Source: JANOQP01 sp044227705 (GTDB lineage: Bacteria > Bacteroidota > Bacteroidia > Chitinophagales > Saprospiraceae). Taken from it: a stretch of 28,144 nucleotides of DNA. Below are positions 15,285 to 25,321 of the stretch, one piece after another (the first letter of the stretch is position 1; every line of letters starts with the position of its first letter). The notes under the pieces were generated by a model. The model saw only the letters and a list, made by a program, of their open reading frames with translations. It ran no database searches and had not been told where the DNA came from. The stretch is taken from positions 1 through 28,144 of the forward strand of contig JBGAWE010000031.1 in NCBI GenBank assembly GCA_044227705.1. The letters run 5' to 3'. Made by a program: the position numbers and the translations under genes.

Positions 15285-16697
15285 ATGGACAAAAAATCCT
15301 CCGCCCTCGCCATGCTCACGGCGGTCTTCTTTTTTTGGGGCTTTGTGGCGGCGCAGAACGGCATCTTCATCCCCTTTTGCAAGGAGCATTTCCAGCTCAA
15401 CCAGTTCCAGTCGCAGCTCATCGACACGGCTTTTTATGCCGCCTATTTCATCGGATCGCTTGCGCTGTGGATGGCCTCACAGGCCGCCGGGGTCGATTTT
15501 TTGAACAAAATCGGCTACAAACGGGCCATCCTCTACGGCCTCCTCCTCTCCATCGCGGGCGCGGCGGCGATGGTGCCGAGCGTCCACTCGGGGAGTTTCG
15601 GACCGATCCTCGGCTCCTTTTTCGTCATCGCGCTCGGGTTTTCATTGCAGCAGACGGCGGCCTTCCCGTTCGTCGCCGCGCTCGGCCCGGCCTCGTCGAG
15701 CGCCCACCGGATGAACCTCGCGGCGGCGGGCAACTCGCTCGGGACGCTCGTCGGGCCGCTGCTCGTCAGCACGCTTTTGTTCGGCGACCTCTCGCCGGAG
15801 GCGGCCAGCCGGGCGACCGTCGGCTCCATCGACACGATTTACTGGATACTGATTGGCGTGTTCGGGCTGGCGGCCGTGCTGCTTTTCGTCCTGAAAATGC
15901 CCGACACCGTCAATGCCGAGCCGTTCGAGCCGGGGCTGGGCGCGCTCAACTTTCCGCAACTGCGGCTGGCGATGCTGGCCGTTTTCTGCTACGTCGGCGC
16001 GGAGGTCGGCATCCAGTCGAACATGGGCGAGCTGCTGCGCCAGCCCGAGTTCGGCGGCCTGCCGACGGCGCAGATCGGCCGTTTCATCGCCCTCTATTGG
16101 GGAGGTCTGCTCATCGGCCGGCTGACGGCGGCGGGCGCGGCCTTCGATTTCACTCCTTTATATAAGAAGGCGTGGACGCTTGCCGTCCCGTTCGCCGCGC
16201 TTGGCCTCGTGCTGGCGGCCATCGCCCTGCGCGGCAACGCGGTGGCCGACCTGTGGCCCTACTTTTTCTGCGTGCTGGCGATGGCCCTGGGCTTCCTCGC
16301 CGCCCGCGAGAACCCGGCGCGGATGCTCCTGGTTTTCGCCTCGGCCGGGGCGGCGGCGATGCTCGTCGGGCTGTTTTCGGAGGGGCAGGTGGCGGTCTTT
16401 GCGTTCGTCGCGGCGGGCCTTTGCTGCGCGGTGGGGATGCCGTGCATATTCTCGATGGGCATCGCGGGGCTGGGGAAGTTCACGGCGCAGGGGTCGGCGT
16501 TTTTGATCATGATGATCCTTGGCGGCGCTGTCGTCCCGCCGTTTCAGGGCTGGCTGGCCGACCGCGTGGGCATCCATGCGAGCTATTGGGCGCCGGTGGC
16601 GTGCTTTCTGTACCTCGCCTTTTTTGCATTCAAAATGCCGTCGGTGCTGCGCGGGCAGGGCGTCGAGCTGGAAGCGGCCGGGCAGGCGCGGCATTGA
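15285..16697 (+). CDS. MFS sugar:proton symporter (FucP/GluP-like)
   Basis: A 470-aa integral inner-membrane protein with about 12 hydrophobic segments. The N-terminus (FFFWGFVAAQNGIFIPFCKEHFQLN) and the following TAFYAAYFIGSL strongly resemble the FHS/FucP and glucose-galactose (GluP) transporters, where FxWGFxxxxNxxxxP is characteristic. The downstream NSLGTLVGPLL and the C-terminal half (FTAQGSAFLIMMILGGAVVPPFQGWLAD) also fit this family. It would import a hexose or 6-deoxyhexose with protons. It starts 54 bases after the CHAT gene on the same strand, so readthrough is possible, but function suggests an independent unit. Substrate is not assignable by sequence. It converges with the minus-strand gene 11 bases away, with no clear terminator hairpin, only a T-run at 16698-16705. 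Confidence 0.92.
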   Translation: MDKKSSALAMLTAVFFFWGFVAAQNGIFIPFCKEHFQLNQFQSQLIDTAFYAAYFIGSLALWMASQAAGVDFLNKIGYKRAILYGLLLSIAGAAAMVPSVHSGSFGPILGSFFVIALGFSLQQTAAFPFVAALGPASSSAHRMNLAAAGNSLGTLVGPLLVSTLLFGDLSPEAASRATVGSIDTIYWILIGVFGLAAVLLFVLKMPDTVNAEPFEPGLGALNFPQLRLAMLAVFCYVGAEVGIQSNMGELLRQPEFGGLPTAQIGRFIALYWGGLLIGRLTAAGAAFDFTPLYKKAWTLAVPFAALGLVLAAIALRGNAVADLWPYFFCVLAMALGFLAARENPARMLLVFASAGAAAMLVGLFSEGQVAVFAFVAAGLCCAVGMPCIFSMGIAGLGKFTAQGSAFLIMMILGGAVVPPFQGWLADRVGIHASYWAPVACFLYLAFFAFKMPSVLRGQGVELEAAGQARH

Positions 16698-16708
16698 TTT
16701 TTTTTGGG

Positions 16709-17944
16709 TCAACCCCCAATTCCAGCCAGCTTCTGAAACCGCCCCTGCACGTCGTCGAGGTTGACCGCCGCGTCGAAGACCTTTTCGAGCTGGGTGAGCT
16801 TCGAGCGCAGCTTGGCCGTCTTCTTTTCCGCCTTTTCCGTTGCCACGATGTTCGGCGAACCGGCCAGCACGGCCTCGATGTCCGTCTGGTAGGTCTCGAG
16901 CGCGGCCGTGTACTCTTTTGAAATGGAGAGAAGCTCGTCGGCGATGAACCGCGCCTGGTTGACCGCGAAGTCCGGGAAGGCCAGCCGACCGTCGTCGAGC
17001 AGGGCACCGAAGTCGGCCTGACCGTCGGCGGTGCGCTTGACCTGTTCGAGGTCGGCAACGAGCTTCGTGATCTGCTCGCGCTCGAACTGGTTGCGCAGCA
17101 AGTCGTTCAGCGAAATCGGCTGCCCGTCGCCCGCCTGATATTCGGGGAACAAGGCGCCCGTCCGCTCGACGGCGAAGTTGCGGAGCAGGTTTTCCAGCAC
17201 CTGGATCCGCAGCCCGAGGTTGTTGATTTTCGAGTTGAACTGGTTGCCCGCGTGGCCGAGTGCCTCGTAAAAGGCGACGTACCCTGCGACCTCCTTTTTG
17301 TACGACTCGTAGTCCTCCATCGGCACCTCTTCGTTGTTGGCCACGAGCGAGCTGACGAGGTCGGTCACCGCGCCGAGCGAGCTGACGACCGGGATGACCC
17401 CCGTCAGCCCGGTGACGAGCGGCGAGTGGACGATGGTCGAGGCGACGGTCAAGAAGCGGCCCTTCGGTTGCCTGCCCACCTTCTGTTTCCCGTGAAAAAT
17501 CTTGTCGTCGATGAGCTTCGAGATGGTCGAGTTCATCGACAGGCCCAGCTCCTCGTTCTCCGGGTTGTTCAAAGAGCCGACGTCGTTGAGGTAGTCGGTC
17601 AGCGTGTTCGAGAGGGTGAGCGCGCCGAGGCTCACGTTGGCCGCCCGCACGAACTCGGGGGCCTGGCAGATGCGGCGCAGGCGGCGGCGGTACTTGGCCT
17701 CCTGCTCGGCGCGGCGGGCCTGTTCGAGGGCCTGCAGCGAGCCTTCGGCCTCGGCGAGGGCGTGGCTCATCTCGGCGTGCTGTTTTTGGAGCTGCTCGAC
17801 GGACTTGCCCACCGCCGTGTCCTTGCCCATGTTTTGGTAGGAGGTGACGATGGCCGTCATGCTGTCTGCCGCGCCGGCCTGGGCGCAGAGGAGGGCCGGC
17901 CCGAGCGCGAGGAGCGCGGCGGAGAGGAACTGGTTGATTTTCAT
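16709..17944 (-). CDS. Exported helical protein of unknown function
   Basis: A 411-aa protein from ATG 17944, where a signal peptide (about 1-25, with LLALGPALLCAQAGA) begins; the frame is open further upstream but overlaps the Hpt gene. Residues 45-95 are a probable coiled coil (QLQKQHAEMSHALAEAEG, RRAEQEAKYRRRLRRICQ). A hydrophobic, Gly/Pro-containing segment lies at about 166-200 (FLTVASTIVHSPL, VIPVVSSLGAVTDLVSSLV). A long helical region covers 210-405. This order (signal, helix bundle, central hydrophobic segment, helix bundle) recalls the ClyA/Hbl-type alpha-helical pore-forming proteins, but I cannot claim homology. It lies downstream of the kinase and Hpt genes on the same strand, 73 bases after the Hpt stop, with a palindrome between. 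Confidence 0.75.
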   Translation of the reverse strand: MKINQFLSAALLALGPALLCAQAGAADSMTAIVTSYQNMGKDTAVGKSVEQLQKQHAEMSHALAEAEGSLQALEQARRAEQEAKYRRRLRRICQAPEFVRAANVSLGALTLSNTLTDYLNDVGSLNNPENEELGLSMNSTISKLIDDKIFHGKQKVGRQPKGRFLTVASTIVHSPLVTGLTGVIPVVSSLGAVTDLVSSLVANNEEVPMEDYESYKKEVAGYVAFYEALGHAGNQFNSKINNLGLRIQVLENLLRNFAVERTGALFPEYQAGDGQPISLNDLLRNQFEREQITKLVADLEQVKRTADGQADFGALLDDGRLAFPDFAVNQARFIADELLSISKEYTAALETYQTDIEAVLAGSPNIVATEKAEKKTAKLRSKLTQLEKVFDAAVNLDDVQGRFQKLAGIGG

Positions 17945-17982
17945 TTGTTGGAAGATTTTTCTGTGAAGGGATGACTGTTCCA

Positions 17983-18013
17983 ACGTCGGAAGGGCTTGAA
18001 ACCCTTCCGACGT
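17983..18013. repeat. Perfect 12-bp palindromic hairpin
   Basis: Bases 17983-17994 (ACGTCGGAAGGG) pair perfectly with 18002-18013 around a 7-nt loop. It lies between the Hpt stop and the helical exported gene. There is no U-run on the minus strand, so it is not a standard terminator. It may be a dispersed intergenic palindrome, an RNA-stability element or a protein site. Confidence 0.7.
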
Positions 18014-18017
18014 CCCA

Positions 18018-18339
18018 CTATTCGAGCAATGAAATCTGCTCATAAACCGCCCCCAGCCTCGGCGTGAAATCTGCCCAGAGTCGGGGCAGTCGGCCGGTTT
18101 CGCCACCGGCCTCGGCCAGCCTTTCGATGGCCGAGAGCTGCCCGACCTCCTCGGCGTAGCCGAAATACTGGAGCTGCCCGCGCAGCGCGTGCGCCTCGAC
18201 GCTGACGGTCGGCCAGTCGCCCGAGAGGATGGCCTCGTCGATGCGGTTGACGAGCGCGGGGGCCTGTTCGAGGAAGGCGGCGACGAAGCGGCGCAGCATC
18301 CCGGCGTCGCCCGCGAAGTAGGCTTGGAGCGAGGTCTTG

Positions 18340-18347
<8 letters not shown>
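18018..18347 (-). CDS. Stand-alone histidine phosphotransfer (Hpt) protein
   Basis: A 109-aa cytoplasmic Hpt protein, the usual size for a single four-helix Hpt domain. The phospho-accepting His is probably His53 in EAHALRGQLQYFG, which fits the Hpt pattern AHxLKG...G. It would carry phosphate between the receiver domain of the hybrid kinase encoded directly upstream and a second response regulator. Its ATG lies inside the last eight bases of the kinase gene (18340-18347), so translation is coupled. The OmpR-type regulator at 23115 is a candidate final acceptor, by neighbourhood only. Confidence 0.9.
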
Positions 18348-20949
<2,602 letters not shown>

Positions 20950-20971
20950 CGTCTGAAAAGCATTGGTTCCC

Positions 20972-21003
20972 AAAAAGCTCCGGGCGAGGGGCCTGCCCGG
21001 AGC
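20972..21003 (-). terminator. Terminator-like hairpin in the kinase leader (attenuator candidate)
   Basis: GCTCCGGGC (20977-20985) pairs perfectly with 20995-21003 around a 9-nt loop. On the minus strand it is followed by T5 (20976-20972). The U-run ends only 22 bases before the kinase ATG, too close for a promoter between them, so the hairpin lies in the kinase 5' leader. It could be an attenuator, or a terminator of the Cys-rich gene with the kinase transcribed through it. Confidence 0.65.
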
Positions 21004-21052
21004 GTCGCTTTCATTTGATTGGTCGAGCGGGAGATGCCTCCCGGATTTGATT

Positions 21053-21118
21053 CAAAGGTCGTTTGCCCGCCGCCCGGCGTTTTTCTCTCTTTTTTCAAAA
21101 AGTGTAAAAAAGTGCAAA
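21053..21118 (-). promoter_or_regulatory. Putative kinase promoter with tandem direct repeats
   Basis: On the plus strand 21093-21118 holds two AAAGTG[C/T]A units with an exact 10-bp period. A nearly identical 26-nt element (one mismatch) is at 23035-23060. On the minus strand a -7-like GACCTTTG (21060-21053) lies 32 bases downstream of the repeat. Tandem repeats near 10-bp spacing are the usual binding geometry of OmpR/PhoB-type regulators, and one is encoded at 23115. The link is inference. Confidence 0.5.
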
Positions 21119-21129
21119 AACGGGGCGAC

Positions 21130-21603
21130 TCAACTGCAAAAGGTCAAACAGCACAGCTTGCACAGGAAGCGCCGGAAGGGCCGGTTCGGGAAGCGGTCGT
21201 TGCACGATTGCAGGCACTCGGGACTGGCCTGCTTGCCCGTCGGGTTGGTTGGCGCGGCGAGGTTGTTGAGCCGGACGTCGAAACCGGCGATTTCGGCCTC
21301 GAAGCCGCGCAACTGCGCCTCTCCCATCGCCGAACCGGCCGAGGCGATGCGGACGGAACACCCTTTGATTTCACGGACGAGCTTGACGACGGCCGTCAGC
21401 GAGTCGACACCGAGGCGGTTGCCGCTGCGCCGTGCCGCGTCCTGCCGGGCGAGGATCTTGGAGAGGACGCTGTCGACCTCGATGGAGGTTTCTTTCGCGT
21501 CGGCCACGAGTTCGGCGGCGGAGCGGCTGGCTTTTTTGTTGGTGAAAGATTGCGCGCCGACGAAGACGGCGGCGGCGAGCAGGAAAAACAGGAGCTTTTT
21601 CAT
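21130..21603 (-). CDS. Small Cys-rich exported protein
   Basis: A 157-aa protein with a signal peptide (about 1-17, MKKLLFFLLAAAVFVGA). Residues 25-115 are helical and charged (AAELVADAKETSIEVDSVLSK, FEAEIAGFDVRLNNL). The last 28 residues hold six Cys (130, 134, 148, 151, 152, 156) within a basic, aromatic tail (CNDRFPNRPFRRF, CKLCCLTFC); a seventh is Cys82. After export these could form disulfides or bind metal. I do not recognise the family. It lies 69 bases downstream of the M23-type gene on the same strand, so the two may form an operon. The putative kinase promoter begins directly after its stop. Confidence 0.75.
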   Translation of the reverse strand: MKKLLFFLLAAAVFVGAQSFTNKKASRSAAELVADAKETSIEVDSVLSKILARQDAARRSGNRLGVDSLTAVVKLVREIKGCSVRIASAGSAMGEAQLRGFEAEIAGFDVRLNNLAAPTNPTGKQASPECLQSCNDRFPNRPFRRFLCKLCCLTFCS

Positions 21604-21672
21604 TTGATGAGAAGCGTTGGGTTGTGAGAAAATTCAGCTTGAAAAAGGTTTTTTGGGGCAATGCGAGGCCCG

Positions 21673-22944
21673 TCACCTGTAAATCGGCTTCACGCTGCCC
21701 GGCCAGATGAGCGCCTTGTGGGTGGCCAGGCCGGGGATGCCCTTGCCGTCGAGCTTCGTCCAGTCGAGGCCGCTCTTCAGCTCGCCGACCACGTTGATGT
21801 CGATGACGTGGCCCTCGTTGAACAGCAGCGGCCGGATGGGGCCGCCCTTTTCCACGTCGTCGCACTTGTAGACCTGGATGTGGAAGTGCGGCCCCGTCGA
21901 GCTGCCGCTGTTGCCGGCCAGGCCGAGGAAGTCGCCCTTCTTGACCACCGCGCCGACCTGCATGAGCTTGGGGTTGAGCGAGCCTTGCTGCAGGTGGGCG
22001 TACATGGCCATCAGCGGCCCGTGCTGGATGTAGAAGTGGTTGCCGGCCCCGCCGTGCTCGTACTGGTGGTACTCGGCCGTGTCCTTCACGCCGTAGGGGT
22101 TGTTGCCGCAGTCGTTGAGGTAGTGCTCGACCACGCCGTCGGCCATGGCGTAGATGCGCTTGCCCCAGACGCGCCAGCCCTTGTTGGTCTTGGGGTCCTC
22201 GTTCGGCACGGCACTGCTCCACTTGCCGTTGACGAGGCCGACAACCTTCATGTCATAGGCAAAGACCTGGCTCCCGCCGACGTGGGTGGAGCTGGAGTAC
22301 CACATCTCCTCGGGGCCGAGGTCGGCGGATTTGAAGGGCAGCCCGAACGTCGCGCTGTACGGCTTGACCGCCTTCGAGAACGTGACTGGCAGGTTGTAGC
22401 CCTCGAAATAGAGCTTGACGGTCACCCCCGTCGGGAAGGGCTTCTCCCAGTAGAGGACGTCGCCCACCACGTCGTAGTCGGGGCGGCCGTTGGTCGTCGA
22501 GCGGCTCTTGCCGGGCTTGATGGTGTCGGCGTCGGCCCAGGTCTTCGTCTTCTGCGAGCCGTTCTGGTTGTAGACGATTTCCGTCTTGTACCAGATCAGG
22601 GTCTTTTCGCCGAGGTTCTTGACCGAGGCGGCCATCGTGAACTGCGCCTGGTCCTTCTGGCTCCCCGTCCACGCTGCGACCGGCTCATAGACGAATGCCC
22701 CGTCCTCGAGCGGCTCGAACGTCACCTCGATTTTCGGCGTAGGGCCTGCGGCGATGTTGCCGGGGCCGATCGGCTCTGGGTGCGGCGGGTCGGGGAAGTT
22801 CCAGTCCGGTGCGCCATAGGTGGCCTCGTGCTGTTCGTTTTCGGGGAGCTGGGGCCGCTGCGCGGCAAGCTGCGCCGTCGCCAAAAAGAAGAGGGCCAAG
22901 AAGAGGCCGCTGGCCGTGCGCGGGGACTTTTTTGAAAATTCCAT
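21673..22944 (-). CDS. M23-family peptidase-like exported protein
   Basis: A 423-aa protein with a signal peptide (about 1-28). The C-terminal LytM/M23-like beta domain covers about 222-385: IYAMADGVVEH, GNHFYIQHGPLMAMYAHLQQGSL, VKKGDFLGLAGNSGSSTGPHFHIQV. The HLQ His317 and the HxH pair (His353, His355) are present. The first zinc-ligand motif HxxxD is not obvious: an Asp in VFAYD (231) fits the place, but the residue four before it is Val227, not His. It may be a variant clade using another ligand, or catalytically inactive. The N-terminal 220 residues have a Pro-rich start and a probable beta domain (IEVTFEPLEDG, FTMAASVKNLGEKTLIWYKTEIVY). Its promoter region is shared with the divergent response regulator and holds the direct repeat at 23035. 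Confidence 0.85.
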   Translation of the reverse strand: MEFSKKSPRTASGLFLALFFLATAQLAAQRPQLPENEQHEATYGAPDWNFPDPPHPEPIGPGNIAAGPTPKIEVTFEPLEDGAFVYEPVAAWTGSQKDQAQFTMAASVKNLGEKTLIWYKTEIVYNQNGSQKTKTWADADTIKPGKSRSTTNGRPDYDVVGDVLYWEKPFPTGVTVKLYFEGYNLPVTFSKAVKPYSATFGLPFKSADLGPEEMWYSSSTHVGGSQVFAYDMKVVGLVNGKWSSAVPNEDPKTNKGWRVWGKRIYAMADGVVEHYLNDCGNNPYGVKDTAEYHQYEHGGAGNHFYIQHGPLMAMYAHLQQGSLNPKLMQVGAVVKKGDFLGLAGNSGSSTGPHFHIQVYKCDDVEKGGPIRPLLFNEGHVIDINVVGELKSGLDWTKLDGKGIPGLATHKALIWPGSVKPIYR

Positions 22945-22993
22945 CTGGTTGAAAAATTGAGTGAGTGAAAGAGATCTTGTCCGTCTGACGGGA

Positions 22994-23085
22994 CAAAGGT
23001 GGCCGCCTGTCCAGCCCCTCTTTTTTCAACCGAATTTCAAAAAGTGCAAAAAAGTGCAAAGCCGCCCGCCGCCCGCGTAACATTG
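22994..23085. promoter_or_regulatory. Divergent promoter region with tandem direct repeats
   Basis: The element at 23035-23060 has two AAAGTGCA units with a 10-bp period and matches 21093-21118 at 25 of 26 positions. On the minus strand a -7-like CACCTTTG (23001-22994) lies 33 bases from it, nearly the same spacing as at the kinase gene (32). On the plus strand a -7-like TAACATTG (23078-23085) lies 17 bases from it, 29 bases before the regulator start. One site could thus control both the M23-type gene and the response regulator. Confidence 0.5.
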
Positions 23086-23114
23086 CCCGAGCATCGCAAC
23101 TCATTGATTGTCAA

Positions 23115-23804
23115 GTGAAAAAAATCCTCTTGGTCGACGACGACCGCGCCCTCGCGCCGCTCCTTGCCGAGTATCTGGAAGGCAAGAACTTCCGCGTCAC
23201 CCTCGCCCAGACGGGCGACGACGGCCTTGCGGCTTTCAAAAAACAGCCCTTCGACCTCTGCCTGCTCGACGTGAAGATGCCCTTCAAGGACGGCTTCTCC
23301 CTCGCCGCCGACCTGCGGGCCATCGACCCGCAAATCCCTTTCATCTTCCTCACCGGCCAGAACCAAAAGGAGGACCGGATACGCGGCCTCACCCTCGGCG
23401 CCGACGATTACGTCACCAAGCCCTTCAGCATCGAGGAGGTCTACCTGCGCGTCGAGGCCGTGCTGCGCCGCACCGGCCGTCAGCAGGCCGAAAGGGCAGG
23501 GGAGGAGCCGCGCCAAATCGGCCGCTACCGCTTCGACCCCGTCTCCCGCGAACTCTTTTTTGATGGAAAAAACGCCGCCCGTTTGAGCGCCATCGAGGCA
23601 AAGCTCCTCGACCTGTTCTGCTTGTCGCCGACCGGCGTGGTCGAGCGCGACACGGCCCTCAACCGCGTCTGGGGCGACGACTTCAACGCCCATTCGCGCA
23701 GCCTGAACGTCTATGTGAGCAAGCTGCGCCAGTTTTTGAAAGACGACCCGGCCATCGAGATTTTGAACATCCACGGGGAGGGCTATCGCCTCGTCGTCCG
23801 CTGA
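23115..23804 (+). CDS. OmpR-family response regulator
   Basis: A 229-aa transcription factor. Receiver about 1-118, with acidic pocket DDD (8-10), phospho-Asp52 (CLLDVKMP), the LTG at 79-81 and Lys102 (VTKPFS). A winged helix DNA-binding domain covers about 132-229 (LSAIEAKLLDLFC, ALNRVWGDDFNAHSRSLNVYVSKLRQFL, ILNIHGEGYRLVV). The start is GTG at 23115, since no in-frame ATG precedes the conserved KKILLVDDD. No kinase is adjacent on this strand; the nearest is the hybrid kinase at 18340-20949, with an Hpt that could feed this regulator. The tandem repeats directly upstream suggest autoregulation. The gene ends one base before the convergent SDR stop. Confidence 0.95.
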   Translation: MKKILLVDDDRALAPLLAEYLEGKNFRVTLAQTGDDGLAAFKKQPFDLCLLDVKMPFKDGFSLAADLRAIDPQIPFIFLTGQNQKEDRIRGLTLGADDYVTKPFSIEEVYLRVEAVLRRTGRQQAERAGEEPRQIGRYRFDPVSRELFFDGKNAARLSAIEAKLLDLFCLSPTGVVERDTALNRVWGDDFNAHSRSLNVYVSKLRQFLKDDPAIEILNIHGEGYRLVVR

Positions 23805-23805
23805 T

Positions 23806-24600
23806 TCACCCAACGGACCATCCGCCATCCACCGCCACGACCTGCCCCGTGATGAACCGCGCCGCGTCGCTCATCAGCAGGACGGCCAGCCCGTCGAGGT
23901 CCTCGGGCAGCCCGGTTCGGCCACCGTCGAGCGGCTGTTTCTTTTTTATAAAAGACTGGATGTCAATGTTTTGCATCGCCCGTGCTGCCATCGGCGTGTC
24001 GACTAGGGCGGGCGCGACGACGTTCACCCGGATGTTTTGAGTCGCGTAAAAAGCCGCAATCGACTTTGAAAAACCGATGGCCCCGGCCTTCGCCGCCGCG
24101 TAGGCATGGGTCGAAAAATGCTCGGGCGCGGGCGAGAAGGCGAGGACGGAGGCCATGTTCAGAATCGCGCCGCCCGTTTGTTGTTTCAAAAATTGCCGCA
24201 CCGCCGCCCGGTTGGAAAGCATCATCGAGGTGAGGTTGAGGTCGAGCGTGGCCTGCCAACCGTCGTCGGTCAGGTCGTGCAGCGGCCCGTCGCCCAGGCG
24301 CCGCCCGCTGCCCCCGGCGACGTGGTAGAGGCCGTCGAGGCCGCCCCACTTTTCGAGACAGATTTCGATGGCCCGCTCGGCGGTCGCGGCTTGCCGGGCG
24401 TCGGCGGAGAAGGCATGGCAGCGGCTTTCGCCAAGCTCGGCCTGCGTCTCGGCCGCGCTCGTCTCGTCGAGGCCGACGGCGACGACGAACGCCTCGTTTT
24501 TCACGAAGGCGCGGGCGGCGGCGCGGCCCATGCCGGTCGTCCCGCCGATGACGACGAGGCGTTTTGCGTCGAGCATATTTTTTAAATGGTTGAAAGTCAC
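23806..24600 (-). CDS. SDR-family NAD(P)-dependent oxidoreductase
   Basis: A 264-aa classical short-chain dehydrogenase/reductase. The cofactor motif is GGTTGMGR (19-26, fitting TGxxxGxG). Catalytic residues are Asn122 (LNLTS), Ser151 (MASVL), and Tyr167 and Lys171 in HAYAAAKAG. The C-terminal GQVVAVDGGW is typical. ATG at 24576 is an alternative start that would give 256 aa; GTG at 24600 was kept because it follows the aldolase stop by four bases. Pairing with a KDPG-type aldolase suggests a sugar-acid pathway such as uronate or aldonate oxidation, for example a KduD- or aldose-dehydrogenase-like step. The substrate is not determinable here. Confidence 0.92.
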   Translation of the reverse strand: MTFNHLKNMLDAKRLVVIGGTTGMGRAAARAFVKNEAFVVAVGLDETSAAETQAELGESRCHAFSADARQAATAERAIEICLEKWGGLDGLYHVAGGSGRRLGDGPLHDLTDDGWQATLDLNLTSMMLSNRAAVRQFLKQQTGGAILNMASVLAFSPAPEHFSTHAYAAAKAGAIGFSKSIAAFYATQNIRVNVVAPALVDTPMAARAMQNIDIQSFIKKKQPLDGGRTGLPEDLDGLAVLLMSDAARFITGQVVAVDGGWSVG

Positions 24601-24604
24601 CGGG

Positions 24605-25231
24605 TTAGGGCAGTTTTTTCAAACCGTCGAACAGTTGAAAAAGCCCCTCTTCCGGCTCCTCCGAGTTTTTCAAAACAACCGAGATGGCCGACCCGATGCC
24701 CACCGTGTCGGCTCCGGCCGCCAGCCAGTCGCGGGCGTTCCCGGGCGACACGCCGCCGGTGACCATCGTTTTCAAATCCGGAAAAACCGCTTTGGCCGCC
24801 CGCACGAACGCCGGGCCGACCACCTCGCCGGGGAAGATTTTCACCAGCGAAAGCCCCCGCGAGCGGCAGTCGAAAAGCTCCCGAATCGTCTGGCAGCCGG
24901 GCAGATATGGCACGGCCGCCGCCCGGCATTCCTCGAAAACCTCCTCCACGAAACAGGGCGAGACGACGAAATCCGCCCCGTTCTCCATGAAAAACCGAGC
25001 ATCGGTCGCGCTTAAAACGGTGCCGATGCCCAGCGAGCAGCCGAGTTCGGCGGCTTCTTTCTTCAAAAAAAGGAAGTTGTCGCGGGCCGCCGCGCCCCGG
25101 TTCGTCATTTCAAAAACCGGGAGGCCGGCACGGCAAGCGGCCTGCATGACCGTCGCGCAGACCGCAGCCGAGGGGTCGTAGAAGACCGGCACGAAGCGCA
25201 CCGCCAAGATTTTCTCGATTGGGTTTTCCAC
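24605..25231 (-). CDS. eda: 2-dehydro-3-deoxyphosphogluconate aldolase family protein
   Basis: A 208-aa class I aldolase of the KDPG/KHG family, cleaving a 2-keto-3-deoxy acid (phosphate) to pyruvate and an aldehyde. Key residues match the E. coli Eda layout: Glu41 and Arg45 in EMTNRG, Thr71 in GTVL, and Schiff-base Lys131 in LVKIFPGE; TGGVSP (158-163) is the phosphate-binding loop. The start is GTG at 25231, since no ATG precedes IEKILAVRFVPVF; TTG at 25240 is an alternative. The upstream open frame to 26125 is a shadow of the SIS gene. It is divergent from the SIS gene and followed within a few bases by the SDR, so it is an operon with the latter. The exact substrate (KDPG, KDPGal or another) is open. 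Confidence 0.9.
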   Translation of the reverse strand: MENPIEKILAVRFVPVFYDPSAAVCATVMQAACRAGLPVFEMTNRGAAARDNFLFLKKEAAELGCSLGIGTVLSATDARFFMENGADFVVSPCFVEEVFEECRAAAVPYLPGCQTIRELFDCRSRGLSLVKIFPGEVVGPAFVRAAKAVFPDLKTMVTGGVSPGNARDWLAAGADTVGIGSAISVVLKNSEEPEEGLFQLFDGLKKLP

Positions 25232-25321
25232 CTTTGCCAAGCTGGATTTTGGCCGAAAAGTCCTGTTTTTCCATTCAAAACCGGCTCGGCCGCGCCCCGG
25301 TTTTTCAAAAAGACCTTCTCC

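Noticed and set aside
21661..22935. 424-codon plus-strand frame
   Set aside because: Antisense to the M23-type gene; composition biased, no recognisable domain.
22956..22971. Short GTGA-type repeat near the M23-type start
   Set aside because: Only a few short units; too small and imperfect to call a repeat or regulatory array.
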